Shown in pieces: positions 1 to 10,168 of a stretch of DNA of 64,000 nt (the stretch's first letter is position 1; each line of letters opens with the position of its first letter). Source of the stretch: Umezawaea endophytica (GTDB lineage: Bacteria > Actinomycetota > Actinomycetes > Mycobacteriales > Pseudonocardiaceae). A program made the position numbers and the translations under genes. Below the pieces are notes generated by a model. It was not told the DNA's origin. It searched no databases and saw only the letters and a program-made list of their open reading frames with translations. The stretch spans positions 560,494 through 624,493 of the forward strand of contig NZ_JANYMP010000002.1 of assembly GCF_025061645.1 (NCBI RefSeq), given 5' to 3'.

Positions 1-183
1 CAGGAGGCGCCGCCGCGCCCGCTGGAGTTCGCCGCCGCCGCCGAGCTGTGGGGCGAGGGCGCGGCGACGTTCACCATGTCGTCCAACGTCCGCGTGCGGG
101 CCGACCGGGCCCGCGCGCTGGGGTGGTCGCCGTCGCGGGTCCCGGTGCTGGACTGGATCGCCGCCGAGGTGCGCCGGGCGTGA
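1..183 (+). CDS. NAD-dependent epimerase/dehydratase family protein, C-terminal end only
   Basis: The window opens inside this gene; only the last 60 codons before a TGA are present. The residues SSNVRVRADRARALGW followed by WIAAEV look like the substrate-binding tail of short extended SDRs (NAD-dependent epimerases), where an S-N-x-R stretch precedes the last helix. No Rossmann motif is visible because the N-terminus lies outside the window, so the reaction cannot be named. The next gene is convergent and ends 4 bases after this stop. Confidence 0.5.
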   Translation, partial: QEAPPRPLEFAAAAELWGEGAATFTMSSNVRVRADRARALGWSPSRVPVLDWIAAEVRRA

Positions 184-186
184 CAG

Positions 187-864
187 CTAGGCCGTGATGA
201 TCGCGGCCCCCAGCTCGGGGGCCAGTTCGCCCAGCAGGCCGAGAGCGGCGGCGCGGGAGGGGGCGACCACCGTGGTGGCGCTGAGGAAGCTCTGGTGGGT
301 CAGCAGGAGGTGGCAGAAGCCCACGCCGCCCTCCGCCTCGGCGCAGTAGGACAGCTCGCCGTCGACGCCCGCCACCGGCGGCACGGTCACGTCGTAGTGC
401 ATCGTCAGCGCCCTGCCGTCGGGCTGCTGGTAACCGGGGCACGTCGCCAGCGCGCGCACCTGCTCCAGCGCCTCCCCGGCGGTCATCAGCTCGAAGTGCG
501 ACACCTGCGTGGTGAGCGCGACGCCCGCGCGGGTGTACTTCGCCAGCGCCCAGCCGTAGACGCGGTCGTTGACCTCCGTCTCGCCGCCGCAGGTGCTGAC
601 GACGTGGCTGGGCTTCCTGCTGATGGTGAACGGTTCCGCGGTGGTGTAGCCCAGTTCGCCGAGCCGGGCCTCGGTGATCATGCCCCGGCGGAGCCCGGCG
701 TCGGCCTCCTCCGGCGGCATCTGCTCCACCGTGGGCGGTGCGGCGGAGGTCGTGGTGGTCGGCGCGGCGGACGACGCGCTCGGCGGTGCGGCGGTGGTGC
801 CGCCCGAGCAGCCCGCGAGGACCGTGATCAGGGCGGCGGTGAACAGGCAGCGCGGAACGCGCAT
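187..864 (-). CDS. Putative lipoprotein of unknown function
   Basis: A 225-residue exported protein. It starts with a basic n-region (MRVPR), a hydrophobic core and a lipobox LAGC, so it should be cleaved before the Cys near residue 19 and lipid-anchored on the outer face of the membrane. A Ser/Thr/Ala/Pro-rich linker of about 30 residues follows, typical of actinobacterial lipoproteins. The remainder is a globular domain with several Cys residues that could form disulfides; it is reminiscent of PknH-like sensor lipoproteins, but no family could be assigned. A CCCGTACGGG palindrome lies about 75 bp upstream of the start. Confidence 0.75.
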   Translation of the reverse strand: MRVPRCLFTAALITVLAGCSGGTTAAPPSASSAAPTTTTSAAPPTVEQMPPEEADAGLRRGMITEARLGELGYTTAEPFTISRKPSHVVSTCGGETEVNDRVYGWALAKYTRAGVALTTQVSHFELMTAGEALEQVRALATCPGYQQPDGRALTMHYDVTVPPVAGVDGELSYCAEAEGGVGFCHLLLTHQSFLSATTVVAPSRAAALGLLGELAPELGAAIITA

Positions 865-936
865 GGAAATCCCCCCAGGACTTGGAGGCGCGAAAATAAC
901 AGCCTCCCCACCTCACGGGTCCGCCGGGACGACTAA

Positions 937-946
937 CCCGTACGGG
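937..946. promoter_or_regulatory. Palindrome CCCGTACGGG upstream of the lipoprotein gene
   Basis: A perfect 10-bp palindrome, immediately followed by a second CGTACG, sits 73-82 bp upstream of the lipoprotein start codon (864, minus strand). The same 10-mer recurs inside a longer palindrome at 40711-40724, upstream of the LAxTG surface-protein gene. A shared operator is possible. At this base composition one chance copy in the window would not be surprising. Confidence 0.3.
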
Positions 947-965
947 CGTACGGCGATCACGGTTA

Positions 966-1006
966 AAGGTGATCTGTGGCCTAGATCACCTTCAGGTGTC
1001 TAGTGT
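966..1006 (+). promoter_or_regulatory. pntAA promoter: 9-bp inverted repeat plus leaderless -10 element
   Basis: AAGGTGATC (966-974) and GATCACCTT (984-992) form a perfect 9-bp inverted repeat with a 9-bp gap. It is followed by a -10-like TAGTGT at 1001-1006, only 8 bp before the GTG start at 1015. The expected transcription start therefore falls on or next to the start codon and no Shine-Dalgarno sequence is present, which suggests a leaderless transcript. The inverted repeat covers the -35 position and would suit a repressor or activator of the transhydrogenase operon. The regulator is not identified. Confidence 0.5.
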
Positions 1007-1014
1007 GACCAGGT

Positions 1015-2124
1015 GTGAGAGTCGGCATTCCCGCGGAGACGCGGCCCGCCGAGCGCCGGGTGGCGTGCGTTCCGGACACGGTGCGCACCCTGCTCGGCGC
1101 GGGTCTTGCCGTGGACGTCCAATCTGGTGCGGGCACGCACGCGCACGCCGCCGACGCGGCGTACCGGGCGGCGGGCGCGCAGGTCGTCGGGCACGATCCG
1201 GTCGGCGAAGTGGAAGTCGTCCTGTCCGTCCAACCACTGGAGATCGCCCAGGCGCGGAAGCTGCGCCAAGGCGACGTGACGATCAGCCTCCTGTCGCCGT
1301 CGAACGAGCTCGACCTGGTGCGGGTGCTGGCCGACCGCGGCGTGACCTCGTTCAGCCTCGACCTGCTGCCGCGCGTGACGCGGGCGCAGGGCGCGGACGC
1401 CCTGTCGTCGCAGGCGCTCGTGGCGGGGTACCGGGCGGTGCTCGTGGCCGCCGAACGGCTGCCGCGGTTCCTGCCCATGTTCACCACGGCGGCGGGCACG
1501 GTGCCGCCCGCGAAGGTGCTCGTGCTCGGCGCGGGCGTGGCCGGGTTGCAGGCCATCGCGACCGCCCGCAGGCTCGGGGCCGTCGTGGAGGCGTACGACG
1601 TGCGCGCGGCGGCGGCCGAGGAGGTGCGCAGCCTCGGCGCGCGGTTCGTGGAGCTGCCGCTGGAGGCGCAGTCCGGCGTGTACGCGGCCGAGCAGTCGGA
1701 GACCTTCCTGGAACGCCAGCGGGAGCTGATCGCGGAGCGGGTCGCCGCCTCCGACGTGGTGATCACGACCGCCGCCGTCCCCGGCCGGGCGGCCCCGGTG
1801 CTCGTCACCACCGACATGCTCAAGGCGATGGCGCCCGGTTCGGTGGTCGTCGACCTCGCGGCCGAGTCGGGCGGCAACTGCGCGGGCTCCGTGCCGGGTG
1901 AGGAGGTCTGGGTCGGCGAGGTGCTCGTGCACGGCGCGCGCAACATGCCGAGCGGGATGCCGGTGCACGCCAGCAAGCTCTACGCGCGCAACGTCGCCAA
2001 CCTGCTGATGATGATGGCGAAGGACGGCGTCGTGGAGCCGGACCTGACCGACGAGGTGCTCTCCGGGTGCTGCCTGACGCACGCGGGCGAGGTGCGGCAC
2101 GAGCCGACCAGGGGGCTGCTGTGA
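1015..2124 (+). CDS. pntAA: NAD(P) transhydrogenase subunit alpha part 1
   Basis: The soluble NAD(H)-binding domain I (369 aa) of proton-translocating transhydrogenase, which couples hydride transfer between NADH and NADP+ to the proton gradient. The N-terminus MRVGIPAETRPAERRV is the family signature, with the nucleotide loop GAGVAGLQAIATARRLG near residue 172. The subunit is separate from the membrane part, as in Rhodospirillum and mycobacteria and unlike the fused E. coli PntA. The GTG at 1015 is chosen because the family signature begins there. It overlaps pntAB by 4 bp (GTGA), so the two are translationally coupled. Confidence 0.95.
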   Translation: MRVGIPAETRPAERRVACVPDTVRTLLGAGLAVDVQSGAGTHAHAADAAYRAAGAQVVGHDPVGEVEVVLSVQPLEIAQARKLRQGDVTISLLSPSNELDLVRVLADRGVTSFSLDLLPRVTRAQGADALSSQALVAGYRAVLVAAERLPRFLPMFTTAAGTVPPAKVLVLGAGVAGLQAIATARRLGAVVEAYDVRAAAAEEVRSLGARFVELPLEAQSGVYAAEQSETFLERQRELIAERVAASDVVITTAAVPGRAAPVLVTTDMLKAMAPGSVVVDLAAESGGNCAGSVPGEEVWVGEVLVHGARNMPSGMPVHASKLYARNVANLLMMMAKDGVVEPDLTDEVLSGCCLTHAGEVRHEPTRGLL

Positions 2125-2392
2125 TCGACCTGCTGACGATCTTCGTGCTCGCCGCGTTCGTGGGGTTCGAGGTGGTCTCGAAGGTCTCCACGATCCTGCA
2201 CACGCCGCTGATGTCGGGCGCCAACGCCATCCACGGCGTGATCCTCGTCGGCGCCATCCTCATCACCGGTGCCGCCGAGAGCGGCGTCCAGGTGGTGCTC
2301 GGCCTGCTCGCGGTGTTCCTCGCGACCGTCAACGTCGTCGGCGGCTTCGTGGTCACCGACCGGATGCTGGAGATGTTCAAGGGGCACAAGCG

Positions 2393-2396
<4 letters not shown>
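2121..2396 (+). CDS. pntAB: NAD(P) transhydrogenase subunit alpha part 2
   Basis: A small integral membrane subunit of 91 residues with about three hydrophobic helices. Together with the membrane part of PntB it forms the proton channel (domain II). The GTG at 2121 overlaps the pntAA stop codon in GTGA, and its own TGA overlaps the pntB ATG. The reading frame is open further upstream, but that part only mirrors pntAA. The length is normal for the split type of transhydrogenase. Confidence 0.93.
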
Positions 2397-3741
<1,345 letters not shown>

Positions 3742-3745
<4 letters not shown>

Positions 3746-5838
3746 TTCCGGTGGAACAGGCCGGTGACCTCGTCGGCGGTCAGGGGAGGGGCGAAGAACT
3801 CGCCCTGGGCGGCGTCGGCGCCGATCGCCGCCCACCAGGCGGCCTCGTCCTCGCTCGCCACCCCGGTGGCCACCACGGTCACGCCCGCCCGGTGCACGAC
3901 CGAGACGAGGGCGGCCATCGCGTTGTGCAGCAGGGAGTCCCGGTCCGGTTCGGCGGCCAGCCTCCGCACGTCCGCGCCCGCGATGGTCACGGAGGTGATG
4001 GGCAGCTCGGTCAGCAGCGCGAGTTCGTCCTGGCCGCCGTGGAAGGCGGTGAGGCCGGTGCTGATGCCGGAATCGGCCAGCACCTGCACGTTGTCGTCGC
4101 CACCGCCGGTGAGCACCGCGCGGGTGTTCAACGAGATCCGCAGTTCGGACACGGGCAGCCCGGTCTCGTCCAGGGTGCGCTTGACCGCGCCCACGAGGTC
4201 CTCGTCGCGGGACTGCATCGGGCCCAGCGACACGTGCAGCGGCACGGTGGCCAGTTCCGCGTCCTCCCGCCACCGGGCCACCAGCTCGCCCGCGTGGCGC
4301 AGCATCCACTGGCCGACGGGTAACGACAGTCCGGTCTCCTCCGCCAGTTCGAGGCACTGGCGGTGACCCCACGTGCCCCAGCGGAGCTGCGCGGCGACGC
4401 CGACGACGGTGCGGTCGGCGAGCGCGACGACGGGCTGGAAGTCGACCTCGATCTCACCGTTCTCCAGCGCGCCGGGCATCGACGCGGCGACGTCCGCCCA
4501 CGTGCGGTGCCGCGAGTCCTCGTGCGGGTCGTAGGGCAGCCACTGCCGCTTGCCCTTGGCCTTCGCCCGGTGCAGCGTCATGTTCGCCGCCCGCAGCAGC
4601 TCGCCGACGGTCCAGTCGCGCGACGGGCGGTCCAGCACGCCGATGCTGGCGGTCAGCGCGACGCCGCGGTCGTCGACGAACGTCGGCTCGGCCAGCTCGT
4701 CGTTGATCATGTCGATCATCGTGGTGACACCGGGTGTCGTCGCCGAGTTGTCCACCACGATGGCGAACTCGTCGCCGCCGATGCGCGCCACGACGGTGTT
4801 CTCGCCCGCGACGACGGCCGTCAGCCGCTGCGCCGTCTGCTTGAGCAGCCGGTCGCCGGTCGCGTGGCCCAGGCCGTTGTTGATCAGCGAGAACGAGTCG
4901 AGGTCCAGGTGGTACAGCGTGATCCCGCGCTCCGAGCGGCTGTGCACGGCCTCGAGCTGGGTGATGAAGTGCTGCCGGTTCGACAGGCCGGTGAGGGAGT
5001 CGTGCAGCAGCAGGAAGTCCAGGTTCTTCTGCATCAGGTGCAGTTCGCTGACGTCCTCGACCATCGTCACGTGGTACGCGGGCTCGCCGTCGGCGTCGCG
5101 CAGCAGCGACACGGCCAGGTAGACCCACGCAGGCTCGCCGTCGGAGCGGATCAGCCGGTGCTGCTCGCGGAACCGGTCGACCACGCCCTCGCGCACCCCG
5201 CGGTACGACTCGGTCAGCACGTGGGTGTCGTCCGGGTGGAAGCGCGCCAGCAGCGACTCGCCGACCAGGTCGCCGTCACCGCCCAGGATCGCCGCCATGG
5301 CGTCGTTCGCCTCGATGACGGTGCCGTCCAGCCCGGTGATCGCGATGCCCAGCGCGGAGGAGCCGAACACCTCGTGGAACCGGGCCTCGCTCAGCTTGAG
5401 CGTGCGCTCGACGCCCTGCTTCGCCTGCAGGAGCGCCCACTTGATCTCCTCCTGCTGGTCGAACGCGTCGAGCCGCATCGCGGTCGCGAACCGCGCGGCG
5501 AGCGCGCCGAGGATCGCGACGACCTTCTCCGCCAGCCGGTCGACGCCCGCCAGCTCCGGGGTGAACAGCAGCGCGTGACCGAGGACCTCCACCGTGCGCT
5601 GCAACGTCTCCAGGCCGGTGAAGTGGGCGGACACCATCCGGTCGCCGACGGCCCCGACCGGCTCGGCGGAGAACGGCTCGGCCTGGATGGCGTCGGCGAT
5701 GACGTCCACCAGGTCGAGCAGGTACAGCTCGATCTCGGTGGACGACATCGGCACGTACGTCGTGGAGTAGACGGCCTTCATCCACTCGCGGGCGAGTTCC
5801 TGCCGACGAGTCCTGGGCGGCGGCTCCTGCGGTGTCAT
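3742..5838 (-). CDS. PAS-GGDEF-EAL cyclic-di-GMP protein with degenerate EAL domain
   Basis: A 698-aa predicted cytoplasmic signalling protein. Residues 1-130 are a helical region of unknown role. A PAS domain follows (about 140-270), then a GGDEF domain with an intact RIGGDEFAIV active loop near residue 353, so diguanylate cyclase activity is plausible. The C-terminal EAL-like domain (about 445-695) opens with EVDFQPVVALADRTVVGVAA, where the EAL tripeptide is replaced by AQL. The metal-binding DDFG-type loop is also absent (TGLTAFHGG). Phosphodiesterase activity is therefore unlikely; the domain may bind c-di-GMP or act as a scaffold. It is convergent with pntB. Confidence 0.88.
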
Positions 5839-5875
5839 GCTCCTTTTCCTCGTGCTCGGCGGATCCGCGACGACG

Positions 5876-6676
5876 TCACCCCTTGTGGCCGACGCCCGCG
5901 AAGAGACCGGCGCTCGCCGGGTCGTCGTCGGCGGCCCTCTCCGGCCGCCACCTCGGCACCGGCACGACGCCGGGGTCGACCACGTCGAAGCCGAGGAAGA
6001 AGCCGTGGACCTCCGCGTGGGAGCGCGGGAACACGGGGTTGGCGCTCCTCTTCATCACCTCGACGATCCCGGCCATCTCGACGGGCTGCAAGTCCGCGGT
6101 GGCGTGGGACAGCGCGAGGTGGCTCCCGCTCGCGACGGCGTCCCGGTAGACGCCGAGCGCGCCCGCCGCGTCGGCGGTGGACGACACGAAGTGCAGGACG
6201 CTCACCGCGAGCAGCCCCACCGGTTCGGCGAGGTCGAGCAGACCGGTGCGCGACGCCGCGTCGAGCACCGCGGTGGGCTCGGTCAGGTCCTCCTGCACGA
6301 TCGCGGCGAGCGGGTCGGCGGCGAGGATCCGCCTGCTGTGCGCGACGGCGATGTCCTCGAAGTCGACGTACACCACCCGCGTCTCCGGGGCCGCGCGGCG
6401 GGCGACCTCGTGCACGTTGCCGACGGTCGGGATGCCCGACCCGAGGTCGAGGAACTGCTGGACGCCCTGGTCGATCATGTACAGCACGGCGCGGCGGAGG
6501 AACGAGCGGTTGTGCCTGGCGATGGCCCGCGCGTTCGGCTCGACCACCAGCAGTTCCTCGGCGAGGGCGCGGTCGGCGGCGAAGTTGTGGCCGCCGCCGA
6601 GCAGGTAGTCGTAGAGGCGGGCCGCGCTGGGAAGACCGGTGTCGGAACCCGCCGGTACCCAGTTCGCCAGTTCCAC
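5876..6676 (-). CDS. SAM-dependent methyltransferase, Methyltransf_19 (DUF574) family
   Basis: A 266-residue protein that starts close to the family hallmark P-S-A-A-R-L-Y-D-Y-L-L-G-G-G-H-N-F followed by ADR. That N-terminus defines the actinobacteria-specific S-adenosylmethionine methyltransferase family formerly called DUF574. A glycine-rich SAM loop, FLDLGSGIPTVGNVHEVA, and an acidic strand end VVYVDFE match a class I Rossmann methyltransferase. The substrate is unknown; many genomes carry dozens of paralogues. It is transcribed toward the GGDEF gene with a short gap and may be monocistronic. Confidence 0.85.
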   Translation of the reverse strand: MELANWVPAGSDTGLPSAARLYDYLLGGGHNFAADRALAEELLVVEPNARAIARHNRSFLRRAVLYMIDQGVQQFLDLGSGIPTVGNVHEVARRAAPETRVVYVDFEDIAVAHSRRILAADPLAAIVQEDLTEPTAVLDAASRTGLLDLAEPVGLLAVSVLHFVSSTADAAGALGVYRDAVASGSHLALSHATADLQPVEMAGIVEVMKRSANPVFPRSHAEVHGFFLGFDVVDPGVVPVPRWRPERAADDDPASAGLFAGVGHKG

Positions 6677-6712
6677 CGCGCGCCTTCCCAGCTCCGGCCA
6701 AGACCGTAGGAG

Positions 6713-8092
6713 CTACCGAGTGTAGGTCTCGCTACCGGTTCGGAGTACCGGTGTGGACAACGCGCACGCGATTGCCGCGACCGACAGCGCGGCGAACGTG
6801 GTCCGGAGGGCCTCGGTGCCCCCGGTGTGCAGCAGGAACGTGCTGATCGCGATCCCGAGCGCGGTGCCGAGACCGCGGGTCGTGTTGACCAGCCCGCCAC
6901 CCAGCCCGGCCCGGCCCGTCGGGAGCGCCGCCATGACCGCCGCGTTGTTGGCGGGCGTGAACACGCCGAGCCCGAACCCCAGCAGCGCCAGCGCGGGCAC
7001 GAGCGCGGCGGGCGCGACGGCGGGCACGAGCGCCGCCACCGCGGCCAGCCACGCGCCCACGCGGGCGGAGGTCCACGAGCGGGGGAGCAGCCGCTGGCCG
7101 AGCGTCGCCGCGAGCGCGAACCCGACGGGCAGCGCGGTGAGCGCCAGCCCGGTCGACAGCGGCGACCCGGTGGCCGCGAACGGCACCGCGACCAGCGGCC
7201 CGAACAGCACCAGGTAGCCGCAGAGGGCGCCGAGCAGGCCGCGGCTGATCGGCGCGGCCCGCAGCAGCGAGAGGTCCAGCAGCGGCGCGTCCACCCGCCG
7301 TTCCCACCACCACAGCAGCACCCCGGCGACCACGGCGGCGGCGAGCAGCGGCAGCACCGGCACGGCGAGCCCCGACGCCCCCGACAGCGCCAGCAGCGCG
7401 GCCGTCGTGGTCGCGGCGAGCAGCAGCGTGCCGAGCACGTCGAACCGGGAGCGCTCGGCGCGGTCGACCGTGCGCGGCAGCAGGTAGTGGCCCGCCACCA
7501 TCGCGACCACGCCGATCGGCACGTTGATCGCGAACACCGACTGCCAGCCGAGCGTCGTCACGAGCACACCGCCGACCGTCGGCCCCAGCGCCAGCCCGAG
7601 CGCCTGCGCCGCCGCCTGCACGCCCAGCGCGGTCCGCATCCGCTCGCGCGGCACGCTCGTGACGACCAGCGCCACGCTGTTCGCCTGGAGCATCGCGGCC
7701 CCGAGGCCCTGCACGACCCGGAAGACGATCAGCGTCGTCAGGTCCGGCGCGAGCGCGCACGCGACCGAGGCGGCGGTGAAGACGGCGAACCCGTAGACGT
7801 AGACGAGCTTGCGGCCGAGCACGTCGGCCAGCCCGCCGACGGCGGCCAGCAGCGCCACCAGCGCCAGCAGGTAGGACAGCGACACCCACTCGACGGCGGC
7901 GGGCGGCGCGTCGAAGCGCGCGGCCAGCGCGGGGAGGGCGAGCGTGACGATGCTCGCGTCGAACTGGCCCATGAACGCGCCGAAGCAGACCGTCGCGATC
8001 ACCAGCCACGGCGCACCAGCCCAGCTCGCGACCCGCCGCGGACGGGGGGACTCCGCGACGAACCACCGCCACCCGCGCGTCGCATGATCCAT
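6713..8092 (-). CDS. MFS drug-efflux transporter, EmrB/QacA (DHA2) type
   Basis: A 459-aa inner-membrane protein with 12-14 hydrophobic helices. The motif FDASIVTLALPAL in helix 1 is typical of DHA2 drug:proton antiporters. Motif A-like GGLADVLGRKLVYVYG lies between helices 2 and 3, and the antiporter motif C appears as LGLALGPTVGGVL. It is divergent from a MarR regulator, with only 32 bp between the start codons, a classic repressor/efflux pair. The substrate cannot be read from the sequence. Confidence 0.88.
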   Translation of the reverse strand: MDHATRGWRWFVAESPRPRRVASWAGAPWLVIATVCFGAFMGQFDASIVTLALPALAARFDAPPAAVEWVSLSYLLALVALLAAVGGLADVLGRKLVYVYGFAVFTAASVACALAPDLTTLIVFRVVQGLGAAMLQANSVALVVTSVPRERMRTALGVQAAAQALGLALGPTVGGVLVTTLGWQSVFAINVPIGVVAMVAGHYLLPRTVDRAERSRFDVLGTLLLAATTTAALLALSGASGLAVPVLPLLAAAVVAGVLLWWWERRVDAPLLDLSLLRAAPISRGLLGALCGYLVLFGPLVAVPFAATGSPLSTGLALTALPVGFALAATLGQRLLPRSWTSARVGAWLAAVAALVPAVAPAALVPALALLGFGLGVFTPANNAAVMAALPTGRAGLGGGLVNTTRGLGTALGIAISTFLLHTGGTEALRTTFAALSVAAIACALSTPVLRTGSETYTR

Positions 8093-8124
8093 CTGCTACC
8101 GAGTATATCGGAGTCAGAGGTATC
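8093..8124. promoter_or_regulatory. MFS/MarR divergent promoter with CCGA-TCGG dyad
   Basis: This 32-bp divergent intergenic region holds CCGA (8099-8102) and TCGG (8108-8111) around GTATA, a plausible MarR operator controlling both genes. A related string, GCTACCGAGTGTA, occurs at 6712-6724, overlapping the stop codon of the MFS gene just upstream of the methyltransferase start (6676). It differs from 8095-8107 at one position and could be a second operator. Confidence 0.4.
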
Positions 8125-8577
8125 GTGGTCAGTAATCTCCTCCCCATGTCAGACGAGGCCCGGACGCTCACCGACGTGGTGACCCGGTTGCGCAGGGCGC
8201 TGCGGACGAGCATCAGGTCGGACTGGCCGTGGGAATCACTGCCCATGGCCCAGATCGAACTGCTCCAGACGCTGGCCGAACGGCCGCCCATGCGGGTGGG
8301 CGACCTGGCCGCCGAACTCCGCCTCGCCCCCAACACGGTCAGCGGCCTCGTCGGCCAACTCATCGAGTCCGGCCTCGTGTCCCGCGCGGGCGACCCGACC
8401 GACCGCCGCGTCGCCCGGCTGTCCGTGACCGCGCAGGGGCACGACCAGTTGGCGGTGTGGCAGAGCGCGCACGAGAAGCGCATCGGCGACGCGCTGGACA
8501 AGCTGGACGAGGTCGAACGCGCCGACGTGGTGCGCGCGCTGGCCGCGCTGGACCACCTGGTGGACCACCTGCGCTGA
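8125..8577 (+). CDS. MarR-family transcriptional regulator
   Basis: A 150-aa winged-helix regulator. The recognition region reads LAAELRLAPNTVSGLVGQLI, followed by the wing GDPTDRRVARLSVT, the DxRxxR-like signature of MarR proteins. The flanking helices would form the dimer interface. The GTG at 8125 has AGAGG 4 bp upstream; an ATG at 8146 is an alternative start. It probably represses the divergent MFS efflux gene and itself in response to a small ligand. The tnpB stop codon is only 8 bp from its own stop. Confidence 0.88.
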   Translation: MVSNLLPMSDEARTLTDVVTRLRRALRTSIRSDWPWESLPMAQIELLQTLAERPPMRVGDLAAELRLAPNTVSGLVGQLIESGLVSRAGDPTDRRVARLSVTAQGHDQLAVWQSAHEKRIGDALDKLDEVERADVVRALAALDHLVDHLR

Positions 8578-8720
8578 AACCACCGTCACCTGAACCGGGT
8601 GTGGGTACCCGTGCTCGAGGCGGCCGTCTCCTTGCGGTGGCGGCGTTGCCCCGGATGAGGTCCGGGGCTTCCCGTGGCGATACCCGCTGCCCGCGCGGTG
8701 CGGGTCTGACGTGGGTTTCC
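8578..8720 (-). ncRNA. Putative omega-RNA (reRNA) and right end of the tnpB element
   Basis: In TnpB systems the guide RNA scaffold overlaps the 3' end of tnpB and the right end of the element. Here that region of the minus strand contains a perfect 8-bp hairpin with a 5-nt loop (arms 8648-8655 and 8661-8668). The last ~50 codons of tnpB lie beyond the conserved nuclease domain and look unconstrained, as expected for sequence kept for RNA structure. The exact 3' boundary and guide start cannot be fixed by eye. They should lie near the tnpB stop at 8586, which would make the flank next to marR the guide. Confidence 0.35.
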
Positions 8721-10037
8721 AGCGGGCTCGTTTCGCGTCGCCCCGCAACTCGGGGAGGACGTGCCGTCCGCGAACCCGACCACGAGGTGGGCGAGGTTGC
8801 GGGCGGCGTTGAGGTCGCGGTCGAGCACCAGCGGGCACTCGTCGCAGTGGAACGTCCGTTCGGCCAAGCGCAGTTTGGTCCTCACCGCGCCACAGGCCGA
8901 GCAGGTCTTGGAGGAGGGGTACCAGCGGTCCGCGACGTGCAGCGTGCCGCCGGTCCAGGCGGTCTTGTAGTCGAGTTGGCGGCAGAACTCGCCCATGCCG
9001 ACCCCGGCGACGTGCCGGGCCAGCCGCCGGTTCTTGAGCATTCCGGCGACGTTGAGGTCCTCGACCACGACCGTGCCGTGCGTCCTCACGAGGTGGGTGG
9101 TGAGTTTGTGAAGACTGTCGCGACGTGCGTTCGCCACGGCGTTGTGCAGTTTCGCGATACGCGCCCTGGTCCGGTGCCACCGCTGTGACGGTTGCCTGCG
9201 GGTCCGCCGGTCGGGGTCGGAGCGGCGAGCGGCTTGACGTTGTAGGCGACGAAGCCGTGGCACGGCCAGATCGAAGTGGCGGGGGTTGGTGATGATTTCG
9301 CCGGTCGAGAGCACCGCGAGCGACTTGACGCCTAGGTCGACCCCGACCGCTGAAGCGGGTCGAGCCGGTGCCGGATCGGTGCGGTGGATTTCCACCGACA
9401 GCGAGCAGAACCAGCGCCCACCGTGGTGGGTGATGGTGGCCGAGCGGATGCGGGCGGTGCCGCGTTCGACGTGCCGGGCCAGTTTCCGGGTCGACTCGTG
9501 GGTGCGCACCACACCGATGCGAGGCAGTTTGACGTGCCGCCGGTCGCTGTCGGCCAGGCCGAAGCTGCCGGTGGTGAACCGGCACGACATGCTGCGCCGC
9601 TTGTCCTTGAAGCGGGGAAACCTGATCTTGGGGCCACGCCGGGCACCGTGCTTGGAAGCGTTCCAGTTGGTCAGCGCCGTCGCGAGGTTCGCCAAGCCGG
9701 ACGAGTACGCCTCCTTGGAGTTCTCACCCCACCACGGCGCGACGTCGTCCTTGCTGTGGTTCCACAGTTTCCGCAGGCTGTACGCCGACCAGTTCAGCGG
9801 CGGGGTCAACCCGGTGTCAGGGATGCCGTAGGTGGTCTCTGCTTGGCGTTGGTCCATCACCGCCTTGGCCAGCGCGAGCCCCCAGTTGTAGGCGTACCTC
9901 TGCGCGCCGCAGTGCGACCGCAGGAGGTCGTCCTGCTCGGGGGTCGGTGCGAGGGCGAAGCGGTATGCCTGGATCACTCCGGTCACCAGGGGGTTCTCGG
10001 GGATGTCCTGCGACCTCACGCGGCCAGTAGAACACAT
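8586..10037 (-). CDS. tnpB: TnpB-family RNA-guided nuclease (IS200/IS605 OrfB), stand-alone
   Basis: A 483-aa protein with the full TnpB layout: an N-terminal RNA-binding part (IQAYRFALAPTPEQ...), a RuvC-like nuclease with VGVDLGVK (Asp about 232), VVEDLNV (Glu about 326) and LDRDLNAARN (Asp about 406), and a four-Cys zinc ribbon (CSACG...CDEC, about 377-395). All catalytic residues are present, so it may be active. No tnpA transposase is adjacent, so it is an IS1341-type solo element. The ATG at 10037 gives a longer N-terminus; GTG codons near 9986 or 9977 match the usual family start better. Confidence 0.9.
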   Translation of the reverse strand: MCSTGRVRSQDIPENPLVTGVIQAYRFALAPTPEQDDLLRSHCGAQRYAYNWGLALAKAVMDQRQAETTYGIPDTGLTPPLNWSAYSLRKLWNHSKDDVAPWWGENSKEAYSSGLANLATALTNWNASKHGARRGPKIRFPRFKDKRRSMSCRFTTGSFGLADSDRRHVKLPRIGVVRTHESTRKLARHVERGTARIRSATITHHGGRWFCSLSVEIHRTDPAPARPASAVGVDLGVKSLAVLSTGEIITNPRHFDLAVPRLRRLQRQAARRSDPDRRTRRQPSQRWHRTRARIAKLHNAVANARRDSLHKLTTHLVRTHGTVVVEDLNVAGMLKNRRLARHVAGVGMGEFCRQLDYKTAWTGGTLHVADRWYPSSKTCSACGAVRTKLRLAERTFHCDECPLVLDRDLNAARNLAHLVVGFADGTSSPSCGATRNEPAGNPRQTRTARAAGIATGSPGPHPGQRRHRKETAASSTGTHTRFR

Positions 10038-10168
10038 GTTCGAGTGCGGCCGTCAAACCACCCCTACCCATTTCCTGGGGTGCTCCGGCGCGGAACAGGG
10101 GATGTCCTGCGGGCTTTCCGAGTCGACAGTGGACGGAGTCACTTCCTCAGGTCTCGGGGAGAACCGCC

